Below the pieces are notes generated by a model. The model was not told the DNA's origin and made no database searches. It saw only the letters and a program-made list of their open reading frames with translations. This document shows, in pieces, positions 15,901-24,309 of a DNA stretch of 64,000 bases. Numbering within the stretch: position 1 is the first letter of the stretch; each line of letters begins with the position of its first letter. Position numbers and translations under genes: made by a program. The stretch comes from Micromonospora zingiberis (lineage in GTDB: Bacteria > Actinomycetota > Actinomycetes > Mycobacteriales > Micromonosporaceae): positions 62,001 through 126,000 of the forward strand of contig NZ_SJJR01000003.1 in assembly GCF_004331455.1 (NCBI RefSeq). The letters run 5' to 3'.

Positions 15901-16509
15901 GGGCTGGGCGAGCCGGAGCACGCCGCCGACCTGTTCACCGACGCGTTGGCGTACGCCCGCCGGACGGGTCACCCGCTGCTCACCGGGATGGCCGGCACGC
16001 TGCGCGGCTTCGTGGCGTTGGACTCAGGTGACGGCGCCGCCGCCGAACGCGACGCGCGAGCCGTGCTCACCAGTGTGGAGCCGCACAACCCGCAGGCACC
16101 GGCGCAGGTGGCTCCCCGGGTGCTGCTGGCGACCGCCCGGCTGGCGGCCGGCGACTCCGGTACCGCGGTCGGGCTGCTCGCGCCGGTCGCCACCGCTGCG
16201 GCGGGCACGCCCTCGCTGCTGTTCTCCCGTCGGCAGTCGATGGCCCGGTACGCCTCGGCGCTGCTCGCGCACGGGCAGTGCGAGCAGGCGTTGGACTGGG
16301 CCCGTCGGGCGGTGCACGTGCCGGCCGAGGACGTGCGCAGTCAGGTGATCGCGGTCAGTGTGTTCGCCGAGGCGTTGGCGGCGTGCGGCCGTTCGGCAGA
16401 GGCGACGGCCCGGGCCGAAGAGGCGGTCCGGCTGGCGTACGCCACCGAGCAGCGCAGCGAGCGGGCCGCAGCCGACGCGTTGCTCACCCGCCTGCGTACC
16501 GCCGGCTGA
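12943..16509 (+). CDS. Zinc ribbon-adenylate cyclase-AAA ATPase-TPR fusion regulator
   Basis: A 1188-residue multidomain protein. Residues 3-21 form a zinc ribbon (CPVC...CHNC). Residues 37-210 form a class III cyclase domain with metal ligands D44 (FGDLSDFT) and D88 (TGDGIMAVFG), substrate-setting K84, Thr154 where Asp is usual (as in class IIIb cyclases), and transition-state N161 and R165, so it should make cAMP. A P-loop ATPase follows (AEAGIGKS, 260-267; VVVDDLHD near 408), then about 550 residues of Ala/Arg/Leu-rich helical repeats resembling TPRs. This is the layout of actinobacterial cyclase-ATPase-TPR signalling proteins. GTG 12943 overlaps the previous stop. A cAMP product would link it to the CRP gene at 30108. 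Confidence 0.88.
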   Translation: MTCPVCGTVAVPGARFCHNCGAALPAAATLPAAERRVVTVLFGDLSDFTSWSEDLDPERVGAVTDRVLAALAGAVKTFGGHVDKLTGDGIMAVFGAPVAHEDDAERAVRAALSMQRAVRRVLDDERGGGAPLGLRVGLNTGDVIAGIQAAIEYTVIGDTVNTAARLADAAAVGAVYAGARTAAATRHVASWRALRPLRLKGKREPVEAYELLGLLDAPGTRSGLGDEAPYVGRETEIGRVAGRLAEVIDRGEPRVLLMTAEAGIGKSRFAAEAERLAAGYDVGAGRYAAHTGARVLSVRCAAFGERRRLAPLADLVRAAAGLPNDAATALTRPAVEERLRRLGQRLSRSRTEPAPVAVDQLLALLGYAELPDGTDQVDWSSTPSSADADAVPNAVADLLSALAAEAPLMVVVDDLHDATSETIRALEVTLSRLNGSVLVLLLGRPELVRTAGTLTRVADAEVHALPPLRGADAARLLTSYLGGGRLPQADTDRLLATAQGNPFYLAELVTLLMERGALTAGLGNSWRLAPGSLGSRLLSRDLAAVLAARIDALPPEARAVLRDAAVVGDTVPDGALEALREQRVARDGRPAAVVAVELERAVEELLQRRMLHRTRTGYAFATPLMREAAYSGVSKAELAERHAALARWAAPQEGATGGPGGFADAARDDFVAGHVERATALADAVTLRPDAPARAVAPLGVAALGRAARRSLQEGEPALAVEYAERAAEVARGEVPGGDRVVYARALLQVGRATDALSYAEKIAANAGDQAATRISALLLAGQAQQVMGDLRRAENCWREALQVATVADLPTLRASAMRRLGMADFLAGRLGQASSRLAASYQVSLAAKDRRGQAWSLQNLAWVTTTRGDFAGTDAVLGRAARLFAELKDPYGRAWLRGTTAFARLLAGRLREAHRLARIFLPFGERVGEAWAVGTLRAVDAYAKAELGDLADADREARRAYREFAAASDDWGQGFALVVRGVVARGLGEPEHAADLFTDALAYARRTGHPLLTGMAGTLRGFVALDSGDGAAAERDARAVLTSVEPHNPQAPAQVAPRVLLATARLAAGDSGTAVGLLAPVATAAAGTPSLLFSRRQSMARYASALLAHGQCEQALDWARRAVHVPAEDVRSQVIAVSVFAEALAACGRSAEATARAEEAVRLAYATEQRSERAAADALLTRLRTAG

Positions 16510-16591
16510 AAACCTCACCGAACAGGCGGGTTGGTACGGCAGATGCAGGTCTGTCGGTTTCGGTGATGTGATCCGTCGGGGGTGGCGGCTA

Positions 16592-16638
16592 GCGTGCATG
16601 TTGCACGCGACGGTCAATATTGACGGCTGTGCCGTCAA
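16592..16638. promoter_or_regulatory. Cluster of three palindromes before a membrane protein gene
   Basis: GCGTGCA-TGT-TGCACGC (16592-16608), the perfect 12-mer GTCAATATTGAC (16613-16624), and the hairpin TTGACGGC-TGT-GCCGTCAA (16620-16638) are packed into 47 bp just upstream of the Shine-Dalgarno GGGGGAGG. The second and third overlap and could be alternative structures or operator sites. Confidence 0.5.
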
Positions 16639-16652
16639 GGGGGAGGGCTCAG

Positions 16653-17165
16653 ATGAGGCTGCCGCGCTCGGTTGCCGGCTGGACGATCGCGGTATTCGGC
16701 GTGTTGGCGCTGGTGATGGGGGCGGTCGGGCTGCTCTGGCCGGAAGCGCTGCTGGGGATGCTCGGCTTCGAGATACCGGAGACCCGGGCGGCCGGGGACT
16801 ACACGGGCGTGTTCGTGACCGCCTCGTCGATGGCCTCGTTCAACATGGGCGTCTACTACCTGCTCGCCACCGCCACCGAGTGGCGCGCGTTCTACCGTTT
16901 CACGGTCGTCTTCCGGCTGGTCACCTTCACGGTGTTCACCCTCGCGGTGCTGGCCGACGTGGCGCCTGGCCGGTTCTTCGGGGTGGCGGCGTGGGAGGGC
17001 GTGGGCGCGCTGGCCACTGCCGCCGGCCTCTGGTGGGACGCTCGGCGCGGCGGTGACGCCGCAGCCCCGGCCGCTGACGATGCCACGGGTTCGGCGTCGT
17101 CGTCGGCGGAACACAGTGGTGCGGGAACGTCGGGCGTGGGGCCGGCCGCCGATGCGGTTCGCTGA
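16653..17165 (+). CDS. Four-helix integral membrane protein, unknown function
   Basis: A 170-residue protein with four predicted transmembrane helices (about 5-30, 48-72, 80-100 and 102-125) and a disordered Ala/Ser/Gly-rich cytoplasmic tail. The sequence WTIAVFGVLALVMGAVGLLW begins the first helix. The family was not recognised. ATG 16653 is chosen because GGGGGAGG lies 6-13 nt upstream, whereas the in-frame GTG at 16620 falls inside a palindrome. The 31-bp gap to the kinase gene contains a -10 box, so the kinase is probably transcribed separately. Confidence 0.7.
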   Translation: MRLPRSVAGWTIAVFGVLALVMGAVGLLWPEALLGMLGFEIPETRAAGDYTGVFVTASSMASFNMGVYYLLATATEWRAFYRFTVVFRLVTFTVFTLAVLADVAPGRFFGVAAWEGVGALATAAGLWWDARRGGDAAAPAADDATGSASSSAEHSGAGTSGVGPAADAVR

Positions 17166-17183
17166 GCGCCCGGCGCGGTTGGG

Positions 17184-17189
17184 TATTTT
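17184..17189 (+). promoter_or_regulatory. -10 hexamer TATTTT deciding the kinase start
   Basis: TATTTT ends 7 nt before GTG 17197 and lies between the preceding stop and the start. It supports a leaderless kinase mRNA. Confidence 0.5.
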
Positions 17190-17196
17190 CGATACT

Positions 17197-18666
17197 GTGA
17201 CCGACACGCCGCCCGGCGCCTTGCCGACGCCCATTGTGCCTGGTCTGACTGATTTGCAGGTGTTTGCCCGGGGTGGCTACGCGACGGTCTACCGGGCCAC
17301 CCAGATCTCGGTGGACCGTGAGGTCGCGGTCAAGGTGGAGAACCGCACCCTGGGCAGTGAGCGGGACCAGGCCCGTTTCCTGCGCGAGGCGCGGGCCGCC
17401 GGCCGGATGTCCTCGCACCCGCACGTGGTCGACCTGTTCGACGTCGGCGTCACCATCGACCAGCACCCCTACCTGATCATGGAGTTGTGCGACGGGTCGT
17501 ACGCCGAACGGATGCGTACCTCGCCGCTGGACGCCGTCGAAGCCCGGGACCTCGGCGTCAAGATCGCCGACGCGATCGCCCACTCGCACGGTGCCGGTGT
17601 GCTGCACCGTGACGTCAAGCCGGCCAACATCCTCTACTCGCACTTCAACACGGCGGTGCTGGCCGACTTCGGGCTGGCCGTGGTCGCCGAGATGCGCGAC
17701 GCTTCGGTCGCCCTGGAGGTGCTCACCCCGGCATACGCCCCGCCGGAGATGTTCAACCACAGCCCGCCGTCGCCGGCCGTGGACGTGTACGCGCTCTGCG
17801 CCACGCTCTACGCGGTCATGCACGGCCGCCCGCCCCGCTGGCAGGCCGAGCGCAATCCGAGCCTGGTCACCGTGCTGGAGATGTTCCACCAGCCGATCCC
17901 CAGCCTGCCCGGAATTCCGGATGAACTGGTCGACGTGCTCCGCGCCGGCATGGCCAACGATCCGGCGGAGCGACCGTCCGCAGCGGAGCTGCGCGACCTG
18001 CTGGCCGGCCTACCGCTCGGGGCACCCGGGGCGAACGCCCAGGCCGCACCGATCGGATTCGGCGGTGCCCGGTACGACGCCGCTCGTTCCCCGTCACCTT
18101 CCGGCCAGCCGGCCGAGAGTGTCTCGACCGAGCGCAGTCGCCGGCGGCGCTGGTTCCTCGGCGCGGCCGGTGTGGTGGCGCTGGCCGCTTCGGCGGGGGT
18201 CGGCGCCTGGGCGGCCGGTGGCATCCCGTCGGGGCAGCCCACCCTCCCGGTTCGCCCGTCGGCGACCGGCGTACTTCGCCCGGGTTGCGCCGCCGTGCCC
18301 GAGGCGCTGCCCAGCGGTGCCCGGTGCGCGGAGGAGTTGGAGTGCTTCGGGCCGGTGCAGGTGCGTGGTCAACGGGCCCAGGCCAGTCAGGTGCCGTGCG
18401 ACACCCGGCACACCTGGGAGAGCTACGCCCAGGGGGAGTTGCCCGCCGAGTTGGCCGGGGCCGGCCATGACGAGATCATCGCCGACCCGACTGTCCAGCG
18501 GGTCTGCAACGAGGAGACGTTCCGGCTGGTCAGCGGGGTCCGCCAGGCGACCGGCTGGAACCTGGAGGTGCTGCCGCCGGCCGACGCGGACGCCGACCGC
18601 ACCTACCGCTGCCTGGCCGGCCGTGGGCTGGACGGGCTGGCTTCGCCGACCCTCACCGGCGGCTGA
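17197..18666 (+). CDS. Transmembrane serine/threonine protein kinase
   Basis: A 489-residue PknB-class receptor kinase. Residues 17-275 are the kinase domain: a degenerate glycine loop ARGGYATVY (24-32), catalytic lysine K46 in VAVKV, helix-C E65, LHRDVKPANIL with catalytic D139, ADFGL with metal-binding D157, and TPAYAPPE instead of APE. A juxtamembrane linker, one transmembrane helix (about 318-340), and an extracellular domain with at least six cysteines follow. The ectodomain likely senses an external cue. GTG 17197 is chosen on the -10 position; GTG/ATG starts further upstream would overlap the previous gene and add only basic low-complexity residues. Confidence 0.87.
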   Translation: MTDTPPGALPTPIVPGLTDLQVFARGGYATVYRATQISVDREVAVKVENRTLGSERDQARFLREARAAGRMSSHPHVVDLFDVGVTIDQHPYLIMELCDGSYAERMRTSPLDAVEARDLGVKIADAIAHSHGAGVLHRDVKPANILYSHFNTAVLADFGLAVVAEMRDASVALEVLTPAYAPPEMFNHSPPSPAVDVYALCATLYAVMHGRPPRWQAERNPSLVTVLEMFHQPIPSLPGIPDELVDVLRAGMANDPAERPSAAELRDLLAGLPLGAPGANAQAAPIGFGGARYDAARSPSPSGQPAESVSTERSRRRRWFLGAAGVVALAASAGVGAWAAGGIPSGQPTLPVRPSATGVLRPGCAAVPEALPSGARCAEELECFGPVQVRGQRAQASQVPCDTRHTWESYAQGELPAELAGAGHDEIIADPTVQRVCNEETFRLVSGVRQATGWNLEVLPPADADADRTYRCLAGRGLDGLASPTLTGG

Positions 18667-18729
18667 CTCGGCGGCGACGATCGGGTCGGCCACGGTTGCC
18701 CGCCGGCCGGGTGGCCCGCTGACCGTCGC

Positions 18730-19053
18730 CTACTGGTCGTCGCGGCGGTAGCGGGCCCGCATCGCGCGGACCGCCTCGCGGTCACCCAACGTTTCCAGCG
18801 TGTCCGCGTCCACTCCGGGCGGTGTGGCCTCGGTGGACCCGGGCGGCTGCGCGGGGTCGGGTACGGCTTCGGCATCGTGCTGGCGGGCTGCGGCCACCGC
18901 CACCCCGGCGACGGTGGCCAGCAGTACGCAGAGCAGCGCCATCGCCACACCGAGCAGGTCCTGTCGGCGTCCGGCGACCAGTGACGCCAGCAACCAGCAT
19001 GCCGCGACGGCCGCGACCACCGCGACGGTTCGGGCATCGGGGAAGCGTCTCAC
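18730..19053 (-). CDS. Small two-helix membrane protein, hypothetical
   Basis: A 107-residue protein with two transmembrane helices (about 9-27 and 33-56) and an acidic/basic C-terminal tail ending VRAMRARYRRDDQ. I do not recognise the family. It is convergent with the kinase gene (63-bp gap) and divergent from the secreted peptidase gene. The start is GTG 19053, with CATTCT 6 nt upstream as a poor -10. Frame openness and membrane topology are the main support. Confidence 0.6.
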   Translation of the reverse strand: MRRFPDARTVAVVAAVAACWLLASLVAGRRQDLLGVAMALLCVLLATVAGVAVAAARQHDAEAVPDPAQPPGSTEATPPGVDADTLETLGDREAVRAMRARYRRDDQ

Positions 19054-19238
19054 CCGTCCAGAATGTCGGGGACTGTCGATCTGTCAACTACGGGTGCCGT
19101 GCGGGTGTCATAACAGTTGGTAACAAGGGCTGATAACAGCGCTCGGAGTGAACAGTCCGTTACATCGGCGGCTGAAATGTGGCAAAGAAGGGCTTTGCCG
19201 GCCGGTGTTCATTGCGCGGAATCTCTAGAGTGTCGATG

Positions 19239-19256
19239 GTCGAGTCTCGACTCGAC
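19239..19256. promoter_or_regulatory. Palindrome in the peptidase leader
   Basis: GTCGAGTC and its reverse complement GACTCGAC are separated by 2 nt, 30 nt before the ATG at 19287. A TAGAGT hexamer lies just upstream (19226-19231), so the palindrome would fall at or just after the transcription start, as an operator or leader hairpin. Confidence 0.4.
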
Positions 19257-19286
19257 GTGTCCCTTTCCCCACCGGAAGGCGTCCAC

Positions 19287-21080
19287 ATGCCACGACCAAT
19301 CCGGACCCTGGCCGCAGCAGGTGTCGCGGGCGTACTGCTCGCCGGAATGGCGGTCGCACCCGCCGCTGCCGCCCCGACCACTATCGCTGGCGCGACCGTG
19401 TCACATCGCACGAGCGTCAAGGAGCGGCTGCGCGTCGACCGGGTGCCCACGCCCAAGCTCGACTGGTACAAGTGCTACGACTACGCCGAGTGCGCCACTG
19501 TCGACCTGCCGCTGGACTACGACAAGCCGAAGGGCGCGACCACCGAGGTCGCGGTCCTGCGGGTCAAGGCGCGCGACCAGAAGCGCAAGATCGGTAGCCT
19601 CTTCCTCAACCCGGGTGGGCCGGGCGGTTCCGGCACCAGCATCGCGCTCGCCGCGCCGTACTTCCTGGGAGACGGGCTGCTCGACCGGTTCGACATCGTC
19701 GGGGTCGACCCGCGTGGTGTGGGCGCCAGCGACCAGGTCCGGTGCTTCAAGTCGGTGAAGGACCAGACCCGGGCGTACGAGGGGCTGAACGTCGCCTTCC
19801 CGTACACGAAGGCCGAGGAGAAGGCGTACGTCGCCGCCTCGATCCGGGTCGGCAAGGCCTGCTCCACCACGGGCAAGCCGCTCAGCGGTGCGATGTCCAC
19901 CGCCGAGGTGGCCCGGGACATGGACGTGCTGCGCCGGGCCGTCGGTGACAAGAAGCTCAACTACCTGGGCTTCAGCTACGGCAGCGTGCTCGGGCAGTAC
20001 TACGCGAACATGTTCCCCGACCGGGTTCGCGCCCTGGTGATCGACGGCGTGCTGGACCCGACGGCGTGGTTCGGCACCGGCAAGTCCGGCGACCTCCTCC
20101 AGGAGGACCGGATGCGCAGCGCGCAGGGTGCCACCAAGGCGCTGCGGGAGATCCTCAAGCGGTGCAAGCCGGCGGGGCTGGAACTCTGCCCGCTGGCCTA
20201 CGGTGACCCGGCCGCCCTGTTCGAGACGGCGGCCAAGCGGCTGCAGGCCAAGCCGCTGGTGATCGAGGACCCGGACTTCGGCACGTTCACCTTCACCTAC
20301 GCGGACTTCATCTCCTACATCCTCGGCGGGCTCTACGGCCCGTACGGCTATGTGGACGTCGCCTACCTCACCCAGGATGTGCTGACGCTGACCGACCCGG
20401 CGGCGGCGAAGGCGACCCGCGAGCGGGCCCGCGTCGCGGTGGTCCAGCGCGCGGTCAAGGCGGGGGAGACGAGGCGGGCCTTCGACTTCCCGTACGAGAA
20501 CGGCCTGGAGACCTTCCTCGGCGTCGACTGCACCGACGCGAACCACCCCAAGGACGCCGGTTCCTGGCCGGCGCGGGCGGCCAAGGCCGACAAGCGTGAC
20601 CCGTACTTCGGTCGGCTCTGGTCCTGGGCGAGCGCCCCGTGCGCCCGCGACACCTGGACGGTCCGCGACGAGGACCGGTTCACCGGCCCGTTCAACCGGC
20701 GGACCGCCAACCCGGTGCTGGTGGTCGGCAACTACTGGGACCCCGCCACCAACTACAACGGGGCGGTCGCCTCGGCCAAGCTGCTGCCGAACAGCCGGCT
20801 GCTGTCCAGCGACAACTGGGGGCACACCGCGTACGGGACGTCGGCCTGCGCGACCGATGCCATCGACGCGTACCTGCTGCGGCTGACGCTGCCGAAGAAG
20901 GGCAAGGTCTGCAAGGGTGACATCCAGCCCTTCGACGAGCTGCCCGAGTTCGGGGCGGCCGTGCGGGCCGACGTGTCCAAGAGCGACCTGGCCGCGCAGG
21001 GCGCACCGCGCCGTGGCGCACCGAAGCAGCTACCGCCGGTGGTGGCGCCGCTGCCGATCGGGACGCTGACCGGTCGCTGA
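19287..21080 (+). CDS. Secreted alpha/beta-hydrolase, tripeptidyl aminopeptidase-like (S33)
   Basis: A 597-residue exported hydrolase. Residues 1-28 are a signal peptide ending APAAAA. The alpha/beta hydrolase domain contains LFLNPGGPGGSG (oxyanion hole HGGPG-like, here NPGGPG), the nucleophile elbow GFSYGSVLG (Ser near 234), a C-terminal TAP-like lid/cap region, VVGNYWDPATNY (acid Asp) and DNWGHTAYG (His). This matches Streptomyces tripeptidyl aminopeptidases (S33), which release tripeptides from extracellular proteins. GGAAGG 9 nt upstream supports ATG 19287. It is a single-gene unit ended by a long hairpin shared with the convergent acyl-CoA dehydrogenase gene. Confidence 0.9.
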   Translation: MPRPIRTLAAAGVAGVLLAGMAVAPAAAAPTTIAGATVSHRTSVKERLRVDRVPTPKLDWYKCYDYAECATVDLPLDYDKPKGATTEVAVLRVKARDQKRKIGSLFLNPGGPGGSGTSIALAAPYFLGDGLLDRFDIVGVDPRGVGASDQVRCFKSVKDQTRAYEGLNVAFPYTKAEEKAYVAASIRVGKACSTTGKPLSGAMSTAEVARDMDVLRRAVGDKKLNYLGFSYGSVLGQYYANMFPDRVRALVIDGVLDPTAWFGTGKSGDLLQEDRMRSAQGATKALREILKRCKPAGLELCPLAYGDPAALFETAAKRLQAKPLVIEDPDFGTFTFTYADFISYILGGLYGPYGYVDVAYLTQDVLTLTDPAAAKATRERARVAVVQRAVKAGETRRAFDFPYENGLETFLGVDCTDANHPKDAGSWPARAAKADKRDPYFGRLWSWASAPCARDTWTVRDEDRFTGPFNRRTANPVLVVGNYWDPATNYNGAVASAKLLPNSRLLSSDNWGHTAYGTSACATDAIDAYLLRLTLPKKGKVCKGDIQPFDELPEFGAAVRADVSKSDLAAQGAPRRGAPKQLPPVVAPLPIGTLTGR

Positions 21081-21094
21081 GTTACGTTCGACAA

Positions 21095-21137
21095 GCCGGG
21101 GTACGACGGGCGTTCGGGTCGCCCGCCGTACCCCGGC
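21095..21137. terminator. Bidirectional hairpin terminator
   Basis: An 18-bp stem (21095-21112 against 21120-21137) with one mismatch and a 7-nt loop lies between the convergent peptidase and acyl-CoA dehydrogenase genes. Confidence 0.75.
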
Positions 21138-21154
21138 CCGTTCCGGCCGCGCGG

Positions 21155-22318
21155 TCAGTACGACTTGTCCTGGCCGAGGACGTGCTGGGCGACGAAGTTG
21201 AGAATCATCTCGCGGCTGACCGGGGCGATCCGGCCGGCGCGTACCGCCCCGAGCAGGGTGGCCACGCCGTACTCGGTGGTCATGCCGGCGCCGCCAAGTG
21301 CCTGGACCGCCGTGTCGACGGCCAACGCCGCCGCCTCGCCGGCCGAGTACTTGGCCATGTTGCCGGCCACTCCCGCCTCCAGGTCGCGGCCCGCGTCGTA
21401 GAGCGCCGCCGCCTTCTGGATCATCAGCCGAGCCAGTTCGACCTGCACGGCGGCGTGCGCCAGCGGGTGTGACACCCCCTGGTGGGAGCCGATGGTCCGG
21501 CCGCCCCAGACCGCCCGGGTGGCGGTGTACTCCGACGCGCGCTCGATGGAGTACCGGCCGGTGCCGGCGCCCATCGCGGCGACCGTGATCCGTTCCGGGT
21601 TCAGCCCGGAGAACAGCGCCGGCAGGCCGGCGTCGACAGACTCGCCGATCAGCGCGTCGGCGGGCAGCCGTACGTCGTCCAGGTAGAGCAGGAACTGGTT
21701 CTCCGGGGAGAGGATCTCCATGTCGAGCTTGGACCGGGTCAGTCCGGGCGCGTCGGTGGGCACCACGAAGAGGGCGGGCTTGAGCTTGCCGCTCGCCGCG
21801 TCCTCGGTCCGGGCCACCACCAACACGTGCTGCGCCTCGTCGACCCCGGAGATGTAGCACTTGCGCCCGGAGAGGAGCCAGTCGTCGCCGTCGCGGCGGG
21901 CCACGGTGGCGAGGCGGTGGAAGTTCGACCCCGCCTCGGGCTCGGTGATCGCGAAGACGATCTTCTGGGAACCGTCGGCCAGCCCGGGCAGGTGACGTTT
22001 GCGCTGCTCCTCGGTGCCGTGCCGGTGGATGACGGTGGCGGCGATGGCGGGGGAGACCACGAGCAGCAGCAGTGGACAACCGGCGGCGGCCAGTTCCTCG
22101 CAGACGATGGCCAGCTCGGTGATGCCGCCGCCACCACCGCCGTACTCGGTGGGGATGTTGACGCCGAGGTAGCCGAGCCGGCCCGCCTCGTGCCACAGCT
22201 CGCTGGTGTGCTCGCCGGCCCGGGCCTTCTCGACGAAGTAGCGGTGGCCGTAGCGTCGGCCCAGCGCCCGTACCGCCTCGCGGAGCTGGTCCTGTTCCGG
22301 GCTGAGGTCGAAGTTCAT
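21155..22318 (-). CDS. Acyl-CoA dehydrogenase
   Basis: A 387-residue FAD-dependent acyl-CoA dehydrogenase: N-terminal helical domain (MNFDLSPEQDQLREAV), FAITEPEAGSN and CYISGVDEAQHVLVVART (FAD and substrate binding in the beta domain), and a C-terminal helical domain with QALGGAGMTTEYGV. It would introduce an alpha,beta double bond into an acyl-CoA and pass electrons to ETF. It is the last gene of the minus-strand operon; its ATG begins within the biotin-carboxylase stop codon (TGATG), so translation is coupled. The substrate is probably a branched or terpenoid acyl-CoA, inferred from the AtuA-like neighbour. Confidence 0.9.
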   Translation of the reverse strand: MNFDLSPEQDQLREAVRALGRRYGHRYFVEKARAGEHTSELWHEAGRLGYLGVNIPTEYGGGGGGITELAIVCEELAAAGCPLLLLVVSPAIAATVIHRHGTEEQRKRHLPGLADGSQKIVFAITEPEAGSNFHRLATVARRDGDDWLLSGRKCYISGVDEAQHVLVVARTEDAASGKLKPALFVVPTDAPGLTRSKLDMEILSPENQFLLYLDDVRLPADALIGESVDAGLPALFSGLNPERITVAAMGAGTGRYSIERASEYTATRAVWGGRTIGSHQGVSHPLAHAAVQVELARLMIQKAAALYDAGRDLEAGVAGNMAKYSAGEAAALAVDTAVQALGGAGMTTEYGVATLLGAVRAGRIAPVSREMILNFVAQHVLGQDKSY

Positions 22319-24297
22319 CACGATGCCTCCTCGAACGGGTTGACCACGGCCAGCACGGCACCCGTGTCGACCTGCCCGCCGGGCGGTACCGGCAACTCGG
22401 TGACCACGCCGTCGGTCGGGGCGAACACGGGGTGTTCCAGCTTCATCGCTTCCAGGGTCAGCAGCAGGTCACCGGCGGCGACCCGCTGACCGACCTCGAC
22501 GTGCACCCGGGTCACCGCACCGGGCAGCGGGGCGAGCAGCGACCCGGCGGCCAACGCCGCGCCGGGCAGCGGGAACCGCGGCAACTCGGCCAGCCGCGCC
22601 GCCCCGTCCGGGCCGTCCACGAAGACCTCCGATCCGACCCGGTGTACGCGATACCCCCGCCGCACCCCGGCCACGTCCAGCACGACCTGCTCCGGGTCCG
22701 CCTCGACGCCGGTGGCCGTGGCGGCGTCACCGGCGGGCGGCGACGTCGACCACTGGGCGAGCTGGCCAGCGCGGTCCAACCGGTAGCGGACCTCGATCTC
22801 GCCGCCGTCCGGGCCGGTGAATCGGGTGACCTGCGGGAAGGCAGGCACGTTGCGCCAGCCCGACGGCAGCCCGGCCAGCACCGGGGCGGCGGCGCGCCGG
22901 GCGGCCGCCGAGGCGAGCGCGGCGGCCAGGGCGACCAGCGGGAGTTCAGCGGGTGGCAGCAGCGGCGCGCGGACCTCCGGGTGCCGGTCCAGAAAGCCGG
23001 TGTCGACCGCCGCCGCCCCGAACTCGGGGCTGCGCAGCACCCGGACCAGCAGGTCCCGGTTGGTGGTGACGCCGTGCAGTTCGGCCCGGGCGAGGGCGCC
23101 GGCCAGGGCGCGGGCCGCCTCGGCGCGGGTGGGCGCCCACGCGATCACCTTGGCCAGCATCGAGTCGTAGTGCACGCCCACCACCGAACCGTCGAGCACC
23201 CCGGAGTCGAGCCGCAGGCCGTGGCACGGCCCGAACTCGGCGGTCACCCCGGGCACGGCGAACCGGTGCAGGGTGCCGGTGGCCGGGCGGTATCCCTCGG
23301 CGGGATCCTCGGCACAGAGGCGTACCTCGATCGCGTGCCCCTCGGCCGGCGGGGTCGTGGACACCGGCAGTGGCTGGCCCTCGGCGACCAGCAGTTGCAG
23401 CCGGACCAGGTCCAGCCCGGTGACCGCCTCGGTGACCGGGTGTTCCACCTGGAGCCGCGTGTTCATCTCCAGGAAGAAGAACGCGCCGTCGGGGGCGAGC
23501 AGGAACTCGACCGTGCCCGCGCCGAGGTAGTCGACCGCCCGGCCGGCAGCCACCGCGGCCTGGTGCAGCCGGGCCCGCAGGTGCGGAGCGAGCACCGCCG
23601 GTGCCTCCTCGACGATCTTCTGGTGCCGGCGCTGGATCGAGCAGTCGCGCTCGCCGAGGGCGAGCACCGTACTGTGTCGGTCGCCGACGATCTGCACCTC
23701 GACGTGCCGACCCCGTTCGACGTACCGCTCGATGAAGATCGTGTCGTCGCCGAACGCCGACGCCGCCTCGCGGCGTGCACCGGCGACGGCGTCGGCGAGC
23801 CCTTCGGCGGCACGGACGATCCGCATGCCGCGCCCGCCGCCACCGGCCGCCGCCTTGACCAGCACCGGGAAGTCGGTGACCTGGTCGGTCTCGGTCCAGC
23901 TGGGCAGCATCGGGACGCCGGCCTCGGCGAGCAGCGCCTTGGCGGCCAGCTTGTCGCCCATCGCGGCGATCGCTTTCGGGGACGGGCCTACCCAGGTCAG
24001 GCCGGCGTCGGTCACCGCCGTGGCGAAGTCGGCATTCTCGGCGAGAAAGCCGTAGCCCGGGTGGATCGCGTCCGCGCCGGACCGGCGGGCGGCGTCGAGG
24101 ATCAGGTCGATCCGGAGGTACGTCTCGACGGGCGTGTTCCCCGGGAGGCGGACGGCCCGGTCGGCCTCGGCGACGAAGGGCGCGTCGGCGTCCGCGTCGG
24201 AGTGCACGGCGACCGTCTCGATGCCGAGGGCGCGGCAGGTGGCGAAGATCCGGCGGGCGATCTCCCCCCGGTTGGCCACCAGCAATCTTCTGATCAT
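22318..24297 (-). CDS. Acyl-CoA carboxylase alpha subunit (biotin carboxylase + BCCP)
   Basis: A 659-residue biotin-dependent carboxylase subunit. The biotin carboxylase domain (1-445) has LLVANRGEIARRI, the ATP-grasp glycine loop AAAGGGGRGMRIV, HVEVQIVGD and EMNTRLQVEHPVTE. A middle domain (about 450-580) follows. The C-terminal biotinyl domain has LEAMKLEHP with the biotinylated Lys at about 619. With the beta subunit upstream it carboxylates an acyl-CoA such as methylcrotonyl-, geranyl- or a related CoA; the chain cannot be told from sequence by eye. GGAGAGG precedes ATG 24297; the gap to the upstream stop is 12 nt. Confidence 0.94.
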   Translation of the reverse strand: MIRRLLVANRGEIARRIFATCRALGIETVAVHSDADADAPFVAEADRAVRLPGNTPVETYLRIDLILDAARRSGADAIHPGYGFLAENADFATAVTDAGLTWVGPSPKAIAAMGDKLAAKALLAEAGVPMLPSWTETDQVTDFPVLVKAAAGGGGRGMRIVRAAEGLADAVAGARREAASAFGDDTIFIERYVERGRHVEVQIVGDRHSTVLALGERDCSIQRRHQKIVEEAPAVLAPHLRARLHQAAVAAGRAVDYLGAGTVEFLLAPDGAFFFLEMNTRLQVEHPVTEAVTGLDLVRLQLLVAEGQPLPVSTTPPAEGHAIEVRLCAEDPAEGYRPATGTLHRFAVPGVTAEFGPCHGLRLDSGVLDGSVVGVHYDSMLAKVIAWAPTRAEAARALAGALARAELHGVTTNRDLLVRVLRSPEFGAAAVDTGFLDRHPEVRAPLLPPAELPLVALAAALASAAARRAAAPVLAGLPSGWRNVPAFPQVTRFTGPDGGEIEVRYRLDRAGQLAQWSTSPPAGDAATATGVEADPEQVVLDVAGVRRGYRVHRVGSEVFVDGPDGAARLAELPRFPLPGAALAAGSLLAPLPGAVTRVHVEVGQRVAAGDLLLTLEAMKLEHPVFAPTDGVVTELPVPPGGQVDTGAVLAVVNPFEEAS

Positions 24298-24309
24298 GAG
24301 TGACCTCTC

